Assembly: GCA_022701925.1 (NCBI GenBank)
Contig: JAKONM010000141.1
Coordinates: forward strand, 1 to 38,804
Source of the DNA: Microbacteriaceae bacterium
GTDB lineage: Bacteria > Actinomycetota > Actinomycetes > Actinomycetales > Microbacteriaceae
DNA length: 38,804 nucleotides
Direction of reading: 5' to 3'
Part shown: positions 22,783 through 31,836 of the stretch, piece after piece
Numbering within the stretch: the stretch's first letter is position 1
Layout: each line of letters opens with the position of its first letter
The notes under the pieces: model-generated
Told to the model about the DNA's origin: nothing
Seen by the model: only the letters and a program-made list of their open reading frames with translations
Database searches by the model: none
Made by a program: the position numbers and the translations under genes

Positions 22783-22897
22783 GACGGCTGCCACCATAGG
22801 TGCCCGATCCGGCGCGGGCGGTGCCGACAGGCGAATCCCATCGGTGGTGTTCACGCGATCCAGCACGGGCTCCGAAGCCGCCGCCGGACCCCGCCGA

Positions 22898-23107
22898 TCA
22901 GTCCTCCGGCGGGTGCGACGACTGGAAGCGCCGGATCAGCACGGTGATTCCGACGACGACCAGCACCGCGCCGACGATGCTGACGACGACCCACAGCGTC
23001 TCGGCCAGCCCGTCCGTCACGGCCAGCTGCGCGATCACGCCGACGAAGAGCACGAGCACGCCGCCGAGCAGCAGCGCGACGCCCGCGCGGGAGGGACGGG
23101 AGGGCAC
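22898..23107 (-). CDS. Small two-helix membrane protein between prfB and ftsE
   Basis: This 69-residue protein has two hydrophobic helices (GVALLLGGVLVLFVGVIAQL and ETLWVVVSIVGAVLVVVGIT) joined by a short loop, and ends with a basic-then-acidic tail (RRFQSSHPPED). I do not recognise the family. The GTG start 11 nt after the prfB stop is the best candidate; no clear ribosome-binding site precedes it, so coupling to prfB translation is likely. A 115-nt gap separates its stop from the ftsE start. The hydrophobic pattern favours a real gene. Confidence 0.65.
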   Translation of the reverse strand: MPSRPSRAGVALLLGGVLVLFVGVIAQLAVTDGLAETLWVVVSIVGAVLVVVGITVLIRRFQSSHPPED

Positions 23108-23118
23108 GGCGGGCCCGA

Positions 23119-24237
<1,119 letters not shown>

Positions 24238-24287
24238 GGCGGTGGCGATGGTAGTCGTCGCGATCGGGGCGCTCCTCGCGGGCGGCG

Positions 24288-24293
24288 TACCCT
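24288..24293 (+). promoter_or_regulatory. -10 element of the MFS gene at 24301 (leaderless)
   Basis: TACCCT is followed by 7 nt and the GTG at 24301. Confidence 0.5.
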
Positions 24294-24300
24294 TGCCCCA

Positions 24301-25572
24301 GTGACCGATCCCGAGCGCTTCCGGCTGGGATCGGCGGCACTGCCGGTCTACCTGCCCTCCCTGCTGTTCGCGATCGGCGAGGGCGCGGTGATCCCGATCA
24401 TCCCCGTGGACGCCGTGCGGCTCGGCGGGTCCCTGGCGCTGGCCGGCTTCACCTCCGCGCTGCTCATGGTCGGCACCCTGATCGGCGACCTGCCGAGCGG
24501 CTGGATCGTGTCGCGGGTCGGGGAGCGCAACGCGATGCTGGGGTCGGCGGTGGCCGCGCTCGGCGGCCTGGCGCTGTGCTGGCTGGCGCCCGTGCCGGCG
24601 GTGCTGGGCCTCGGCGTGCTGATCATCGGCATCGCGACCGCCTCGTTCGCCCTGGCCCGGCAGGCCTTCATGACGTCGTTCGTGCCGCTGGCCTACCGGG
24701 CCCGCGCGCTGTCGCTGCTCGGCGGGATGTTCCGGGCCGGCTACTTCGTCGGCCCGTTCCTGGCCGCCCTGGTCATCGGCCTCACCGGCTCCACCCGCGC
24801 CGCCTTCCTGATCCAGGGCGTCGCCTGCGTGGTCGTGGCGATCGTGCTGCTGGTGCTGCCCGACCCCTCCGCGGCCCTGGCCCGGCGGCGCCAGCAGGCG
24901 ATCCCCGCCAGCGCGCACGCGCCGCAGGTCGACGGCGTGGGCGGCGCGGTGGCCGAGCCGGTGCGCGCCGGCCTGCTGCGGACCCTGGCCTCCCATCGCT
25001 CGGTGCTGGCCAGGATGGGCACGGCGGCGGCGCTGATCGGGGGCCTGCGCGCCAGCCGGCAGGTGATCCTGCCGCTGGTCGGCGTGAGCCTCGGGCTGCA
25101 GGAGAGCAGCATCGCGCTGATCATCGGCGTCGCCGGAGCCGTGGACCTGGCGCTCTTCTTCACCAGCGGCCAGATCATGGACCGGTTCGGCCGGCTGGCC
25201 AGCGCGCTGCCCTCCATGATCGGCCTGGGGCTCGGCCACCTGGCGCTCGCCCTGACGAACGGGCTGCCCGACGCGGTGGGCTGGTTCATCGGCATCGCCA
25301 TGTTCATGTCGGTGGCGAACGGCCTGGGCAGCGGCATCCTGATGACGTTCGGGGCGGACCTGGCGCCGCGCCACGACCCCGCGCCGTTCCTCGGCGCCTA
25401 CCGCTTCACCGGCGACGCCGGCAACGCGGCCACCCCGGTGGCCATCGCCGCCGTCACCGCGGTCGCCTCCCTCCCCGTCGCCGCCGCGGTGATCGGCGTC
25501 GTCGGCCTCCTGGGCGCCGGCATGCTGGCGCGCTGGGTGCCCCGCTTCATCCCGCGGCCCGCCCGCGCCTGA
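24301..25572 (+). CDS. MFS transporter, 12-helix type
   Basis: This 423-residue protein has about 12 membrane helices. LPSLLFAIGEGAVIPIIPVDAV opens helix 1. GDLPSGWIVSRVGERNAMLG is motif A between helices 2 and 3, a second motif-A-like stretch FTSGQIMDRFGRLASAL follows helix 8, and a long loop (about 185-225) joins the halves. The pattern resembles the quinolone-resistance-like or sugar-efflux-like MFS families, but no substrate can be assigned. The GTG is chosen for the TACCCT element 7 nt upstream and the family-like start. The agmatine-deiminase gene begins 44 nt after its stop, so a shared transcript is possible. Confidence 0.88.
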   Translation: MTDPERFRLGSAALPVYLPSLLFAIGEGAVIPIIPVDAVRLGGSLALAGFTSALLMVGTLIGDLPSGWIVSRVGERNAMLGSAVAALGGLALCWLAPVPAVLGLGVLIIGIATASFALARQAFMTSFVPLAYRARALSLLGGMFRAGYFVGPFLAALVIGLTGSTRAAFLIQGVACVVVAIVLLVLPDPSAALARRRQQAIPASAHAPQVDGVGGAVAEPVRAGLLRTLASHRSVLARMGTAAALIGGLRASRQVILPLVGVSLGLQESSIALIIGVAGAVDLALFFTSGQIMDRFGRLASALPSMIGLGLGHLALALTNGLPDAVGWFIGIAMFMSVANGLGSGILMTFGADLAPRHDPAPFLGAYRFTGDAGNAATPVAIAAVTAVASLPVAAAVIGVVGLLGAGMLARWVPRFIPRPARA

Positions 25573-25616
25573 CGCGCCCGCCCCGCTGCTGCCACACTCG
25601 CGGCGGGAGGTGCGCG

Positions 25617-26651
25617 ATGGGCTGGCGCATGCCGTCGGAGACCGCGGAGCACGCGAGGACGTGGATGGCGTTCCCGCGCGAGGGCAGGACCCTCGGTGGC
25701 ACCGCCGCGCTGCGCGAGGAGGGGTACGCGGCCTGGACCGCCGTCGCCCGGGCGGTCGCGGCGTTCGAGCCCGTGACGATGGCCGCCGACCCGAGCGAGA
25801 CGGCGCGGGCCCGCCGCATGCTCGGCGCGCAGGTCGAGCTGCTCGAGGCGCCGCTGGACGAGTTCTGGATGCGGGACGTCGGCCCGACCTTCGTGCAGGA
25901 CCTCGATCGGCGCGACGTGCTGGGCGCGGTCGACTGGGTCTTCAACGGCTGGGGCGCGCCCGAGTGGGCCGAGTGGCGGCTGTCCGCGGAGCTGGGCCGC
26001 ACGGTCGCCGCCGCCGCGGGCGCGGAGGTCGTCGCGTCGCCGCTGGTGACCGAGGGCGGGGCGCTGCACGTCGACGGCGAGGGCACCGTGCTGGTCACCG
26101 AGACCGTGCTGCTGGACCCGCGCCGCAACCCGTCGGCGGACCGCGCCGGCGTGGAGGCCGAGCTGGCCCGGACCATCGGGGCGACCCGTGTCGTCTGGCT
26201 GCCGCGCGGGCTGCACCGCGACTACGACGACTTCGGCACCGGCGGCCACGTCGACATCGTCGCCACGATCCCCTCCCCCGGCCGCGTGCTGCTGCACGAG
26301 CAGCGCGACGCCGGGCACCCCGACCACGCGCTCTCGGCGGCGCTGCGCGAGCAGCTGGCCGACGAGGCCGACGCGGCCGGCCGACCCTTCGAGGTGGTGG
26401 CGATGCCGGCGCCGGCGACGCTGCGCGACGCGCACGGCTTCGTCGACTGGAGCTACGTGAACCACCTGGTCGTGAACGGCGGCGTGATCGCCTGCGGGTT
26501 CGGCGAGCCCGCGGCGGACGCCGACGCGCGGGCCGTGCTGGCGGAGGCGTACCCGGGGCGGGAGGTCGTGACGGTCGACGCGCGCCCCCTGTTCGACCGC
26601 GGCGGCGGGATCCACTGCATCACGCAGCAGCAGCCCGCGCTCCGACCGTGA
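25617..26651 (+). CDS. aguA: Agmatine deiminase family protein
   Basis: This 344-residue guanidino-modifying enzyme has the pentein fold. Agmatine deiminases convert agmatine to N-carbamoylputrescine and ammonia. The family marks are present: RTWMAFPREGR near the start, EFWMRDVGPTFVQD (Asp for guanidinium binding), EGGALHVDGEGTVLVTETV, RDYDDFGTGGHVDIVA (catalytic His/Asp) and GGGIHCITQQQP with the nucleophilic Cys at 334. A GGGAGG ribosome site lies 6 nt before the ATG. It overlaps the following amidase gene (GTGA). Substrate specificity within the family cannot be proven from sequence; the symbol is given on motif grounds. Confidence 0.88.
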   Translation: MGWRMPSETAEHARTWMAFPREGRTLGGTAALREEGYAAWTAVARAVAAFEPVTMAADPSETARARRMLGAQVELLEAPLDEFWMRDVGPTFVQDLDRRDVLGAVDWVFNGWGAPEWAEWRLSAELGRTVAAAAGAEVVASPLVTEGGALHVDGEGTVLVTETVLLDPRRNPSADRAGVEAELARTIGATRVVWLPRGLHRDYDDFGTGGHVDIVATIPSPGRVLLHEQRDAGHPDHALSAALREQLADEADAAGRPFEVVAMPAPATLRDAHGFVDWSYVNHLVVNGGVIACGFGEPAADADARAVLAEAYPGREVVTVDARPLFDRGGGIHCITQQQPALRP

Positions 26652-28366
26652 TCCAGGTCGTCGAGGCGTCGATCGCCGACCTCCGGGCGGCGCTGCAGGA
26701 GGGCTCGACCACCGCGGTCGAGCTGGTCGACGCCCACCTCGCCCGCATCGACGCGTACGACGGGCCGGGCACCGCGACGGCGCTGAACGCGGTGCCGATC
26801 CGCAACCCCGCCGCCCGTGAGGAGGCAGCGGAATCCGACGCACGCCGCGTCGCCGGCCGGGTGCTCGGCCCGCTGGACGGCATCCCCTACACGGCGAAGG
26901 CGAGCTACCTGGTGCGCGGGCTGCCCGCGACCGCCGGCAGCCCCGCCTTCGCCGGGCTGGTGGCGCAGCGCGACGCCTTCGTCGTCGAGCGGCTGCGGGC
27001 GGGCGGCGCGATCTGCCTGGGGCTGACGACCATGCCGCCGATGGCGAACGGCGGCATGCAGCGCGGCCTGCACGGCCGGGCGGAGAGCCCGTACTCCCCC
27101 GACTTCCTGCCGGCGCCCTTCGCCTCCGGCTCGTCGAACGGCAGCGGCACGGCGACCGCCGCCTCCTTCGCCGCCTTCGGGCTGGGCGAGGAGACCTGGT
27201 CGAGCGGCCGCGGGCCGGCGAGCAGCAGCGGGCTGGTGGCCTGCACGCCCTCCCGCGGCGTGATCTCGGTGCGCGGCGGCTGGCCGCTCGTGCCGACGAT
27301 GGACGTGGTCGTGCCGCACGCGCGCTCCGTCGCCGACCTGCTGGAGGTGCTCGACGTCGTCGTCGCGGACGACCCGGATCCGCGCGGCGACCTGTGGCGC
27401 ATGCAGCCGTGGGTGCCGGTGCCCGCCGCCTCCGCGGTGCGCCCCGCCTCCTACCCCGCGCTGGCGGTGCGGGACGCGGCGGAGGCCGGGCGGGTGCTCG
27501 CCGGCGTGCGGCTCGGCGCGCCCCGGATGTTCCTCGGGACCGATCCGGATGCGGGCACCGCGGAGGCGCCCGGCATCGGCGGGCCGACCGGGCAGCGCAT
27601 CGAGCCGCGGCCGTCGGTGCTGCGGCTGTGGGAGGCGGCGCGGCGCGACCTGGAGGCGGCGGGCGCGGTGGTCGTGGACGTCGACCTGCCGATGGTGACG
27701 CGCTACGAGGGCGACCGGCCCGGTGCGCCGACCGTCGCGACGCGCGGCCTGGTGTCCCCCGACTTCCTGCGGCGCGAGGTGGTCGACCTGTGCGCGCTCG
27801 CCTGGCAGCAGTTCCTGGTCGACAACGGCGACCCGCGCCTGCACGACCTGGGCGAGGTCGACGGGTCGCGCATCTTCCCGCCGCCGCCCGGGTCCCTGCC
27901 CGACCGCTACGACGGCTTCGACGACGACCTGGCCGACCTGCCGGCCTGGCTCCGCGCCCACCGCGGGCAGCGGCTGCTCGACGTGCCGGGGCTCGCCGAG
28001 GGGCTGCAGGGCCTCGAGGAGACGCGGCGCATCGACCTGGAGGACTGGATGACCGAGCTCGGGCTCGACGCGATCGTCTTCCCCGGGGTCGCGGACGTGG
28101 CGCCGGCCGACGCCGATACGGACCCCGCCTCCGCGGACCTCGCGTGGCGCAACGGCGTCTGGGTCGCGAACGGCAACCTGGCGGTCCGGCACCTGGGAGT
28201 CCCGACCGTCACGGTGCCGATGGGGCTGCTGGACGACGTCGGCATGCCGGTCGGCCTCACCCTGGCAGGCCGGGCGTACGACGACGCCGCCCTGCTGCGG
28301 CTCGCCGCCGCGTTCGAGTCGACGAGGAGCCGGCGCTCCGCTCCCCCGCTCACCCCGCCGCTCTGA
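26648..28366 (+). CDS. Amidase-signature family hydrolase
   Basis: This 572-residue serine amidase has Lys in DGIPYTAKASYLVRG. The Ser-rich loop FASGSSNGSGTATAASFAAF and the nucleophile segment GEETWSSGRGPASSSGL stand where most relatives have GTDxGGSIRxPA. The Ser-cisSer-Lys triad is therefore conserved although the surrounding loop is changed. The C-terminal part ends with NLAVRHLGVPTVTVPMGLLDD and LTLAGRAYDDAALLRLA, typical of the family. It starts inside the stop of the agmatine-deiminase gene, so the two are co-translated. It may act on the carbamoyl product of that enzyme, a job usually done by the nitrilase-like AguB; this is inference. Confidence 0.88.
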   Translation: MIQVVEASIADLRAALQEGSTTAVELVDAHLARIDAYDGPGTATALNAVPIRNPAAREEAAESDARRVAGRVLGPLDGIPYTAKASYLVRGLPATAGSPAFAGLVAQRDAFVVERLRAGGAICLGLTTMPPMANGGMQRGLHGRAESPYSPDFLPAPFASGSSNGSGTATAASFAAFGLGEETWSSGRGPASSSGLVACTPSRGVISVRGGWPLVPTMDVVVPHARSVADLLEVLDVVVADDPDPRGDLWRMQPWVPVPAASAVRPASYPALAVRDAAEAGRVLAGVRLGAPRMFLGTDPDAGTAEAPGIGGPTGQRIEPRPSVLRLWEAARRDLEAAGAVVVDVDLPMVTRYEGDRPGAPTVATRGLVSPDFLRREVVDLCALAWQQFLVDNGDPRLHDLGEVDGSRIFPPPPGSLPDRYDGFDDDLADLPAWLRAHRGQRLLDVPGLAEGLQGLEETRRIDLEDWMTELGLDAIVFPGVADVAPADADTDPASADLAWRNGVWVANGNLAVRHLGVPTVTVPMGLLDDVGMPVGLTLAGRAYDDAALLRLAAAFESTRSRRSAPPLTPPL

Positions 28367-28381
28367 CGTGCGCCGGTCCGC

Positions 28382-28819
28382 TCAGCCGAAGCGGGCCGCC
28401 GCGGTCGAGACCACCTGGATCGGCACCGTCAGCGGCAGCAGCGACGACACGATCGGCGGGTGCCACACGGCCGACACGGTGACGGCGGCGACGCGGCCGT
28501 CCGGCGTGCCGGCGGCGACCAGCCGCAGGTCCGTCAGGTCGGCGCGGTCCGCAGCGGCCACCGCGTCCGCGGCCGCGGCCCGCACGCGGTCGTCCTGCAG
28601 CCGCGGCCGCACCTCATCCCCCTCCACGACCACGTCGGCGACCCGGAACGACTCGGCCGCGGCGAGCGCTGCCCCGTCCGCCACGGTCAGCAGCCGCAGC
28701 CGGTCGAGGTGCAGGGCGGAGGCGCCCGCCGCGACGGCGACGAAGGACACGGCGATCAGGAACAGCACCAGGGCCAGCGGCAGCGCGGACCCCTCCTCCG
28801 CTCCGCCCCGCCCACGCAT
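28382..28819 (-). CDS. TadG-like pilus-locus protein (Rv3654c type)
   Basis: This 145-residue protein has a short charged N-terminus (MRGRGGAEEG), a membrane helix SALPLALVLFLIAVSFVAVAAGASAL, and an extracellular part containing LDRLRLLTVADGAALAAAESF, typical of helicase/secretion-neighbourhood TadE-like (TadG) proteins. The EEG-S junction resembles a prepilin cleavage site, but residue +5 is Leu rather than Glu. It is the last gene of the Tad operon; its ATG shares one base with the TGA of the upstream gene. A role in pilus assembly or as a minor pseudopilin is inferred from position and fold. Confidence 0.75.
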   Translation of the reverse strand: MRGRGGAEEGSALPLALVLFLIAVSFVAVAAGASALHLDRLRLLTVADGAALAAAESFRVADVVVEGDEVRPRLQDDRVRAAAADAVAAADRADLTDLRLVAAGTPDGRVAAVTVSAVWHPPIVSSLLPLTVPIQVVSTAAARFG

Positions 28820-29277
28820 CACGGCGCCGCCCGGAACATCGACACGCGCTGCACCGCCGCGGCCGACACCGGTACCGTGCCGAGCGCGTCCAGCGCGACC
28901 GCGGGCGGCAGCAGCGGCAGGGCGGCGGCGACGCGCACCGCCACCCGCACGGTGCCGCGCGGCGTGAGGCACCGGCCGGGGTCCGGGCGGCAGTCGACCG
29001 AGACGGCCGCGGCGGAGGCGGGCACCCGCCAGTCGGCCAGCGCCACCCGCACCGCCGCGTCCGCCGCCGCCCGGCCCCGCCCCTCGTCCTCGGCCAGCAC
29101 GATGCTGCGGGCCGCCTGACGAGCCGCGCCCTCCGCGGCGAAGGCGGCGCCCTGCAGCACCGCGGCGGTCAGCACCAGGTAGAGCAGGGGCACCAGCAGC
29201 AGGACGCCCAGCACGAACACCTCGATCGCGATCGAGCCCTCCTCCCCCCGCTCACGCCGCGGGTTCGAGGGCGGCAT
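28819..29277 (-). CDS. TadE-like pseudopilin (Rv3655c type)
   Basis: This 152-residue protein has the N-terminal sequence RRERGEEGSIAIEVFVLGVL. This reads as a prepilin leader ending in Gly followed by S-I-A-I-E, with Glu at +5, and then a membrane helix (VFVLGVLLLVPLLYLVLTAAVL). AAEGAARQAARSIVLAEDEG matches the conserved TadE helix. Two Cys (CRPDPGRC) probably form a disulfide loop outside the cell. The ATG overlaps the upstream tadE gene by 26 nt; I saw no later in-frame start that preserves the leader. The substrate or partner is the Flp pilus made by this operon. Confidence 0.78.
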   Translation of the reverse strand: MPPSNPRRERGEEGSIAIEVFVLGVLLLVPLLYLVLTAAVLQGAAFAAEGAARQAARSIVLAEDEGRGRAAADAAVRVALADWRVPASAAAVSVDCRPDPGRCLTPRGTVRVAVRVAAALPLLPPAVALDALGTVPVSAAAVQRVSMFRAAP

Positions 29278-29635
29278 GCCCCGTCACCTCGATCCCGTCG
29301 GCCGGTCCGAGCAGCCCGATCACCGGCAGCGGAATGCGGACGGTCACCGCGACGGCCGGCTGGCTCGCGAACGTCGTGCGGGCCACGCGGATCGAACGCG
29401 CGTAGCCGGCGCCGAGGCTGTCGGTGAGGATCCGGCGCGCCCGCTCCGCGCCGTCCGCCTCGCTGTTGCCCTCCACGGCCGCCCACCTGGCGCCCTCGGC
29501 CGCGGCGTCCAGGGCCGTGTTGCGCACCAGCAGGATCGCGCCGACCTGCAGCACGCCCAGCACGAGCACCAGCAGCACGGTGGACGACAGCAGGAACTCG
29601 ACCGGCGCGGAGCCGCGCTCGGCCTCGGGGCTCAC
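29252..29635 (-). CDS. tadE: TadE-family pseudopilin
   Basis: This 127-residue protein has a very short leader, MSPEAERG, then SAPVE with Glu at +5, then the helix FLLSSTVLLVLVLGVLQVGAILL. That is the TadE signature RGxxxVEFxL. The sequence VRNTALDAAAEGARWAAVEG follows, also typical. It is a minor pilin-like membrane protein of the Tad apparatus. The GTG start overlaps the flp stop by 4 nt. Cleavage needs a TadV/CpaA-type prepilin peptidase, which is not encoded in this window. Confidence 0.85.
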   Translation of the reverse strand: MSPEAERGSAPVEFLLSSTVLLVLVLGVLQVGAILLVRNTALDAAAEGARWAAVEGNSEADGAERARRILTDSLGAGYARSIRVARTTFASQPAVAVTVRIPLPVIGLLGPADGIEVTGHAALEPAA

Positions 29636-29817
29636 AGCCCGGAGACGCTCTGGATCGCCTGGTTGAAGAGCCCGGTCAGCGCCGGGCCCGCCACGCCCCA
29701 GAGCAGCACGACGAGGCCCGCGGTCATCATGGTGACCAGCACCCAGCCGGGCACGTCGCCGCGTTCGGCGTCGTCCGCGAGACCGCTGCTGCGGACGGGG
29801 TGGAGCAGGCTCTTCAT
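29632..29817 (-). CDS. Flp-type pilin, DUF4244-like
   Basis: This 61-residue protein, MKSLLHPVRSSGLADDAERG followed by DVPGWVLVTMMTAGLVVLLWGVAG, then a short amphipathic end, is probably the major pilin of the Tad locus. The size and the position between the platform proteins and TadE support this. The ATG at 29817 has AGGAGG about 6 nt upstream, so the longer frame beginning at 29895 is rejected. After the putative cleavage Gly the residues are D-V-P-G-W, so the Glu at +5 that is normal in Flp pilins is missing. Relatives in mycobacteria (Rv3656c) belong to DUF4244. Confidence 0.75.
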   Translation of the reverse strand: MKSLLHPVRSSGLADDAERGDVPGWVLVTMMTAGLVVLLWGVAGPALTGLFNQAIQSVSGL

Positions 29818-29940
29818 CGGTCGTCCTCCTGGCTTTCGCGGGTTCGTCGGCGCCAGTGTGCCGAGTTCCCCGGGCCCGGGTCGGTCGTTGTCCACAGCCG
29901 CCCCGGTCGCGCCCGCGGCGGGCTCCGGGCGGGGTTCGCG

Positions 29941-30013
29941 GATCCGCAGTTCCTCCCCGACACGCCGGGGACCGAGCTCGTGCGCGCGGCGTGTCGGGCC
30001 GGTTCTGCGGATC
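29941..30013. repeat. Palindromic repeat element, copy 1
   Basis: Arms at 29941-29967 and 29987-30013 (27 bp each, 23 of 27 positions complementary) enclose a 19-bp loop. Outer ends read GATCCGCAG, inner ends CCCGACACGCCG. The first arm matches the first arm of the copy at 37964 at 23 of 27 positions. It fills the 226-nt gap between tadC and flp and would form a large hairpin in the operon's RNA. Confidence 0.7.
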
Positions 30014-30043
30014 GGCGAGAGGTCTGCGGATCCGCGGACCCGG

Positions 30044-30976
30044 TCAGAGGCGGGTCTGCAGGACCAGGATCCCCGGCCCCACCGCGAACGCGACCGTCGT
30101 CGGCAGGATCAGGAAGACCAGCGGCACCAGCATCGCGATCTCCTTCTTGCCCGCGGCCTCCAGCAGGTCGCGGCGGGCGGCCTCCCGGGCGTCGGCGGCC
30201 TGCACCCGCAGCACGTCCGCCAGCGGGGAGCCGCGCTCGAGCGCGCCGACCACGTGCGTCAGGCATAGGGTGAGGCCGGGTATCCGCAGCTCGTCGGCGG
30301 CGCGGGTCAGGGCGGCCGCCAGCGGCACGCCCACCGAGGTCTCGTCCACGACGGCGCGCAGCAGCACCGCGAGCGCCCCGGAGCCCACCTGCGCGACGCG
30401 GCGCAGGGCGTCGCGCACGCCCTCGCCGGCGGAGAGGCTCAGCGCCAGGAACTCGAGCACCGTCGGCAGCTCGCTCTCGATGCGCCGGGCCCGCCGATCG
30501 CCCTCGGCGGCCAGCAGGCGGTCGCGCAGCAGCGGCCCCGCGATCGCGCCGACGACCGGGCCGGCCAGCGCGGCGCCGGGCGAGCCGTTCGCGGCGGCGA
30601 GCGCGCCGAGGACCGCGCCGGCGACGCCGCCGGCCGCGGCCCAGACGACCTGCCGCAGCCGGTAGGTCTCCAGGGTCCACGGCCGCCCGGATCGCGCGAG
30701 CAGCAGCGCGGTGCGGCCGCGCCCGCCCAGCAGCCCGCCGAACAGCCGCTGGAAGGCGTCGAGCACCGGGGAGGCGACGACCCCGAGCACGCGGCCGGGA
30801 TCGACGCCCGGCGGGTGCGCCAGACGCTGCGCCTCCGCGGACACGTCGGTGAGGAACGGGGCGATGCGGGCGGCCAGCCGCGGCCGCGCCAGGGCGGGCA
30901 GCCGGCTCGAGATGCTCCAGAGGCCCAGTCCGATGCCGAGGCCGCCGGCCAGCGCGAACCACTGCGCGGCGGTCAC
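30044..30976 (-). CDS. tadC: Tad platform protein, type II secretion F-domain (TadC type)
   Basis: This 310-residue inner-membrane protein has two membrane helices in its middle (VWAAAGGVAGAVLGALAAANG, ALAGPVVGAIAGPLL) and one at the C-terminus (IAMLVPLVFLILPTTVAFAVG). These bracket a T2SSF domain with RRIESELPTVLEFLALSLSA, then GEGVRDALRRVAQVGSGALA and LSLCLTHVVGALERGSPLADVL-like helices. With TadB it forms the platform on which the CpaF ATPase acts. The GTG start overlaps the tadB stop by GTGA. After its stop there is a 226-nt gap holding a palindromic repeat before flp. Confidence 0.88.
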   Translation of the reverse strand: MTAAQWFALAGGLGIGLGLWSISSRLPALARPRLAARIAPFLTDVSAEAQRLAHPPGVDPGRVLGVVASPVLDAFQRLFGGLLGGRGRTALLLARSGRPWTLETYRLRQVVWAAAGGVAGAVLGALAAANGSPGAALAGPVVGAIAGPLLRDRLLAAEGDRRARRIESELPTVLEFLALSLSAGEGVRDALRRVAQVGSGALAVLLRAVVDETSVGVPLAAALTRAADELRIPGLTLCLTHVVGALERGSPLADVLRVQAADAREAARRDLLEAAGKKEIAMLVPLVFLILPTTVAFAVGPGILVLQTRL

Positions 30977-31836
30977 CGGAACCACCTGCGGTCCTCCGGC
31001 AGCCGGCCGATGGCGAGCATCACGCGGTAGGCGGCCGCGGTCACGACCGCGGCGCCGGCGATCAGCACCGTCCCGCCCGGGGTCGCGTAGGCGGCAGCGG
31101 CCTCCGGACGGGTCGCCAGCAGGCCGAGCACGATCCACGGTGCGGCGATCCCCAGCTTGCCGGCGTTCACCACCCAGCTCTGCCGGGCCTCCACCTCGCC
31201 CCGCAGCGCGAGGTCCTGCCGCAGGTGCGCCGCCAGGTCCCGCAGCACGGCGGGCAGCTCGGTGCCGCCGACCTCCCGGGCCATGCGCAGCACCTCCAGC
31301 AGGCGGTCCGCCACCGGATCGGCGAAGTGCGCCTTCGCCGCGTCGAGCGCCGGGCCGACCGTGCCGCTGCGCCGCCACTCCTGCTCGAACTGGATGAAAC
31401 CCGGCCGCAGCCGCTCCGGGCCGGTGCGGCCCAGCGCCGCGACCGCGTCGGGCAGCGGCATCCCGGCCCGCACCGCCGCCACCAGGTGGTCGACCGCCTC
31501 CGGCCACAGCGTCCGGGCGGCCCGGGTGCGCGACCGGGCGCGCAGCCCGGCGATCGTCCACGGCGCGGCGCCGGCCACCGCCGCGGCCACGATCGCGCCC
31601 GCGGTCAGCGCCGTGAGAGCCAGCACGAGCGCGCCCGCGGCAGCGGCCAGCACCAGCGAGACGGCGACGAACACCGCGGGCGAGACGGCCTCGAAGCCGG
31701 CGCGGACCAGGCGGTCGGTGATCGCCGCGGCGCTGCGGCCGGTCCGCGTTCGAGGGGCGGATCCGGCCGGCCACAGCAGCGGGGAGAGGATCAGCAGCAG
31801 TCCCGCGCCGGCCAGTGCGCCGAGCGCCGGGATCAC
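30973..31836 (-). CDS. tadB: Tad platform protein, type II secretion F-domain (TadB type)
   Basis: This 287-residue membrane protein has helices near the N-terminus (LGALAGAGLLLILSPLLWP), at about 55-110 (FVAVSLVLAAAAGALVLALT, AGAIVAAAVAGAAPWTIAGL) and at the C-terminus (AAPWIVLGLLATRP, VLIAGAAVVTAAAYRVML). The cytoplasmic T2SSF domain has LWPEAVDHLVAAVRAGMPLP and LRMAREVGGTELPAVLRDLA. The GTG at 31836 overlaps the ATPase stop (GTGA). It pairs with the downstream tadC product in the pilus platform. The earlier open frame is the ATPase gene read in another frame. Confidence 0.88.
   Translation of the reverse strand: MIPALGALAGAGLLLILSPLLWPAGSAPRTRTGRSAAAITDRLVRAGFEAVSPAVFVAVSLVLAAAAGALVLALTALTAGAIVAAAVAGAAPWTIAGLRARSRTRAARTLWPEAVDHLVAAVRAGMPLPDAVAALGRTGPERLRPGFIQFEQEWRRSGTVGPALDAAKAHFADPVADRLLEVLRMAREVGGTELPAVLRDLAAHLRQDLALRGEVEARQSWVVNAGKLGIAAPWIVLGLLATRPEAAAAYATPGGTVLIAGAAVVTAAAYRVMLAIGRLPEDRRWFR

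Noticed and set aside
29818..29895. Longer start for the Flp pilin at 29895
   Set aside because: The ATG at 29817 has a strong AGGAGG just upstream, and the extra residues (Pro/Gly/Asn-rich) do not look like a pilin leader.
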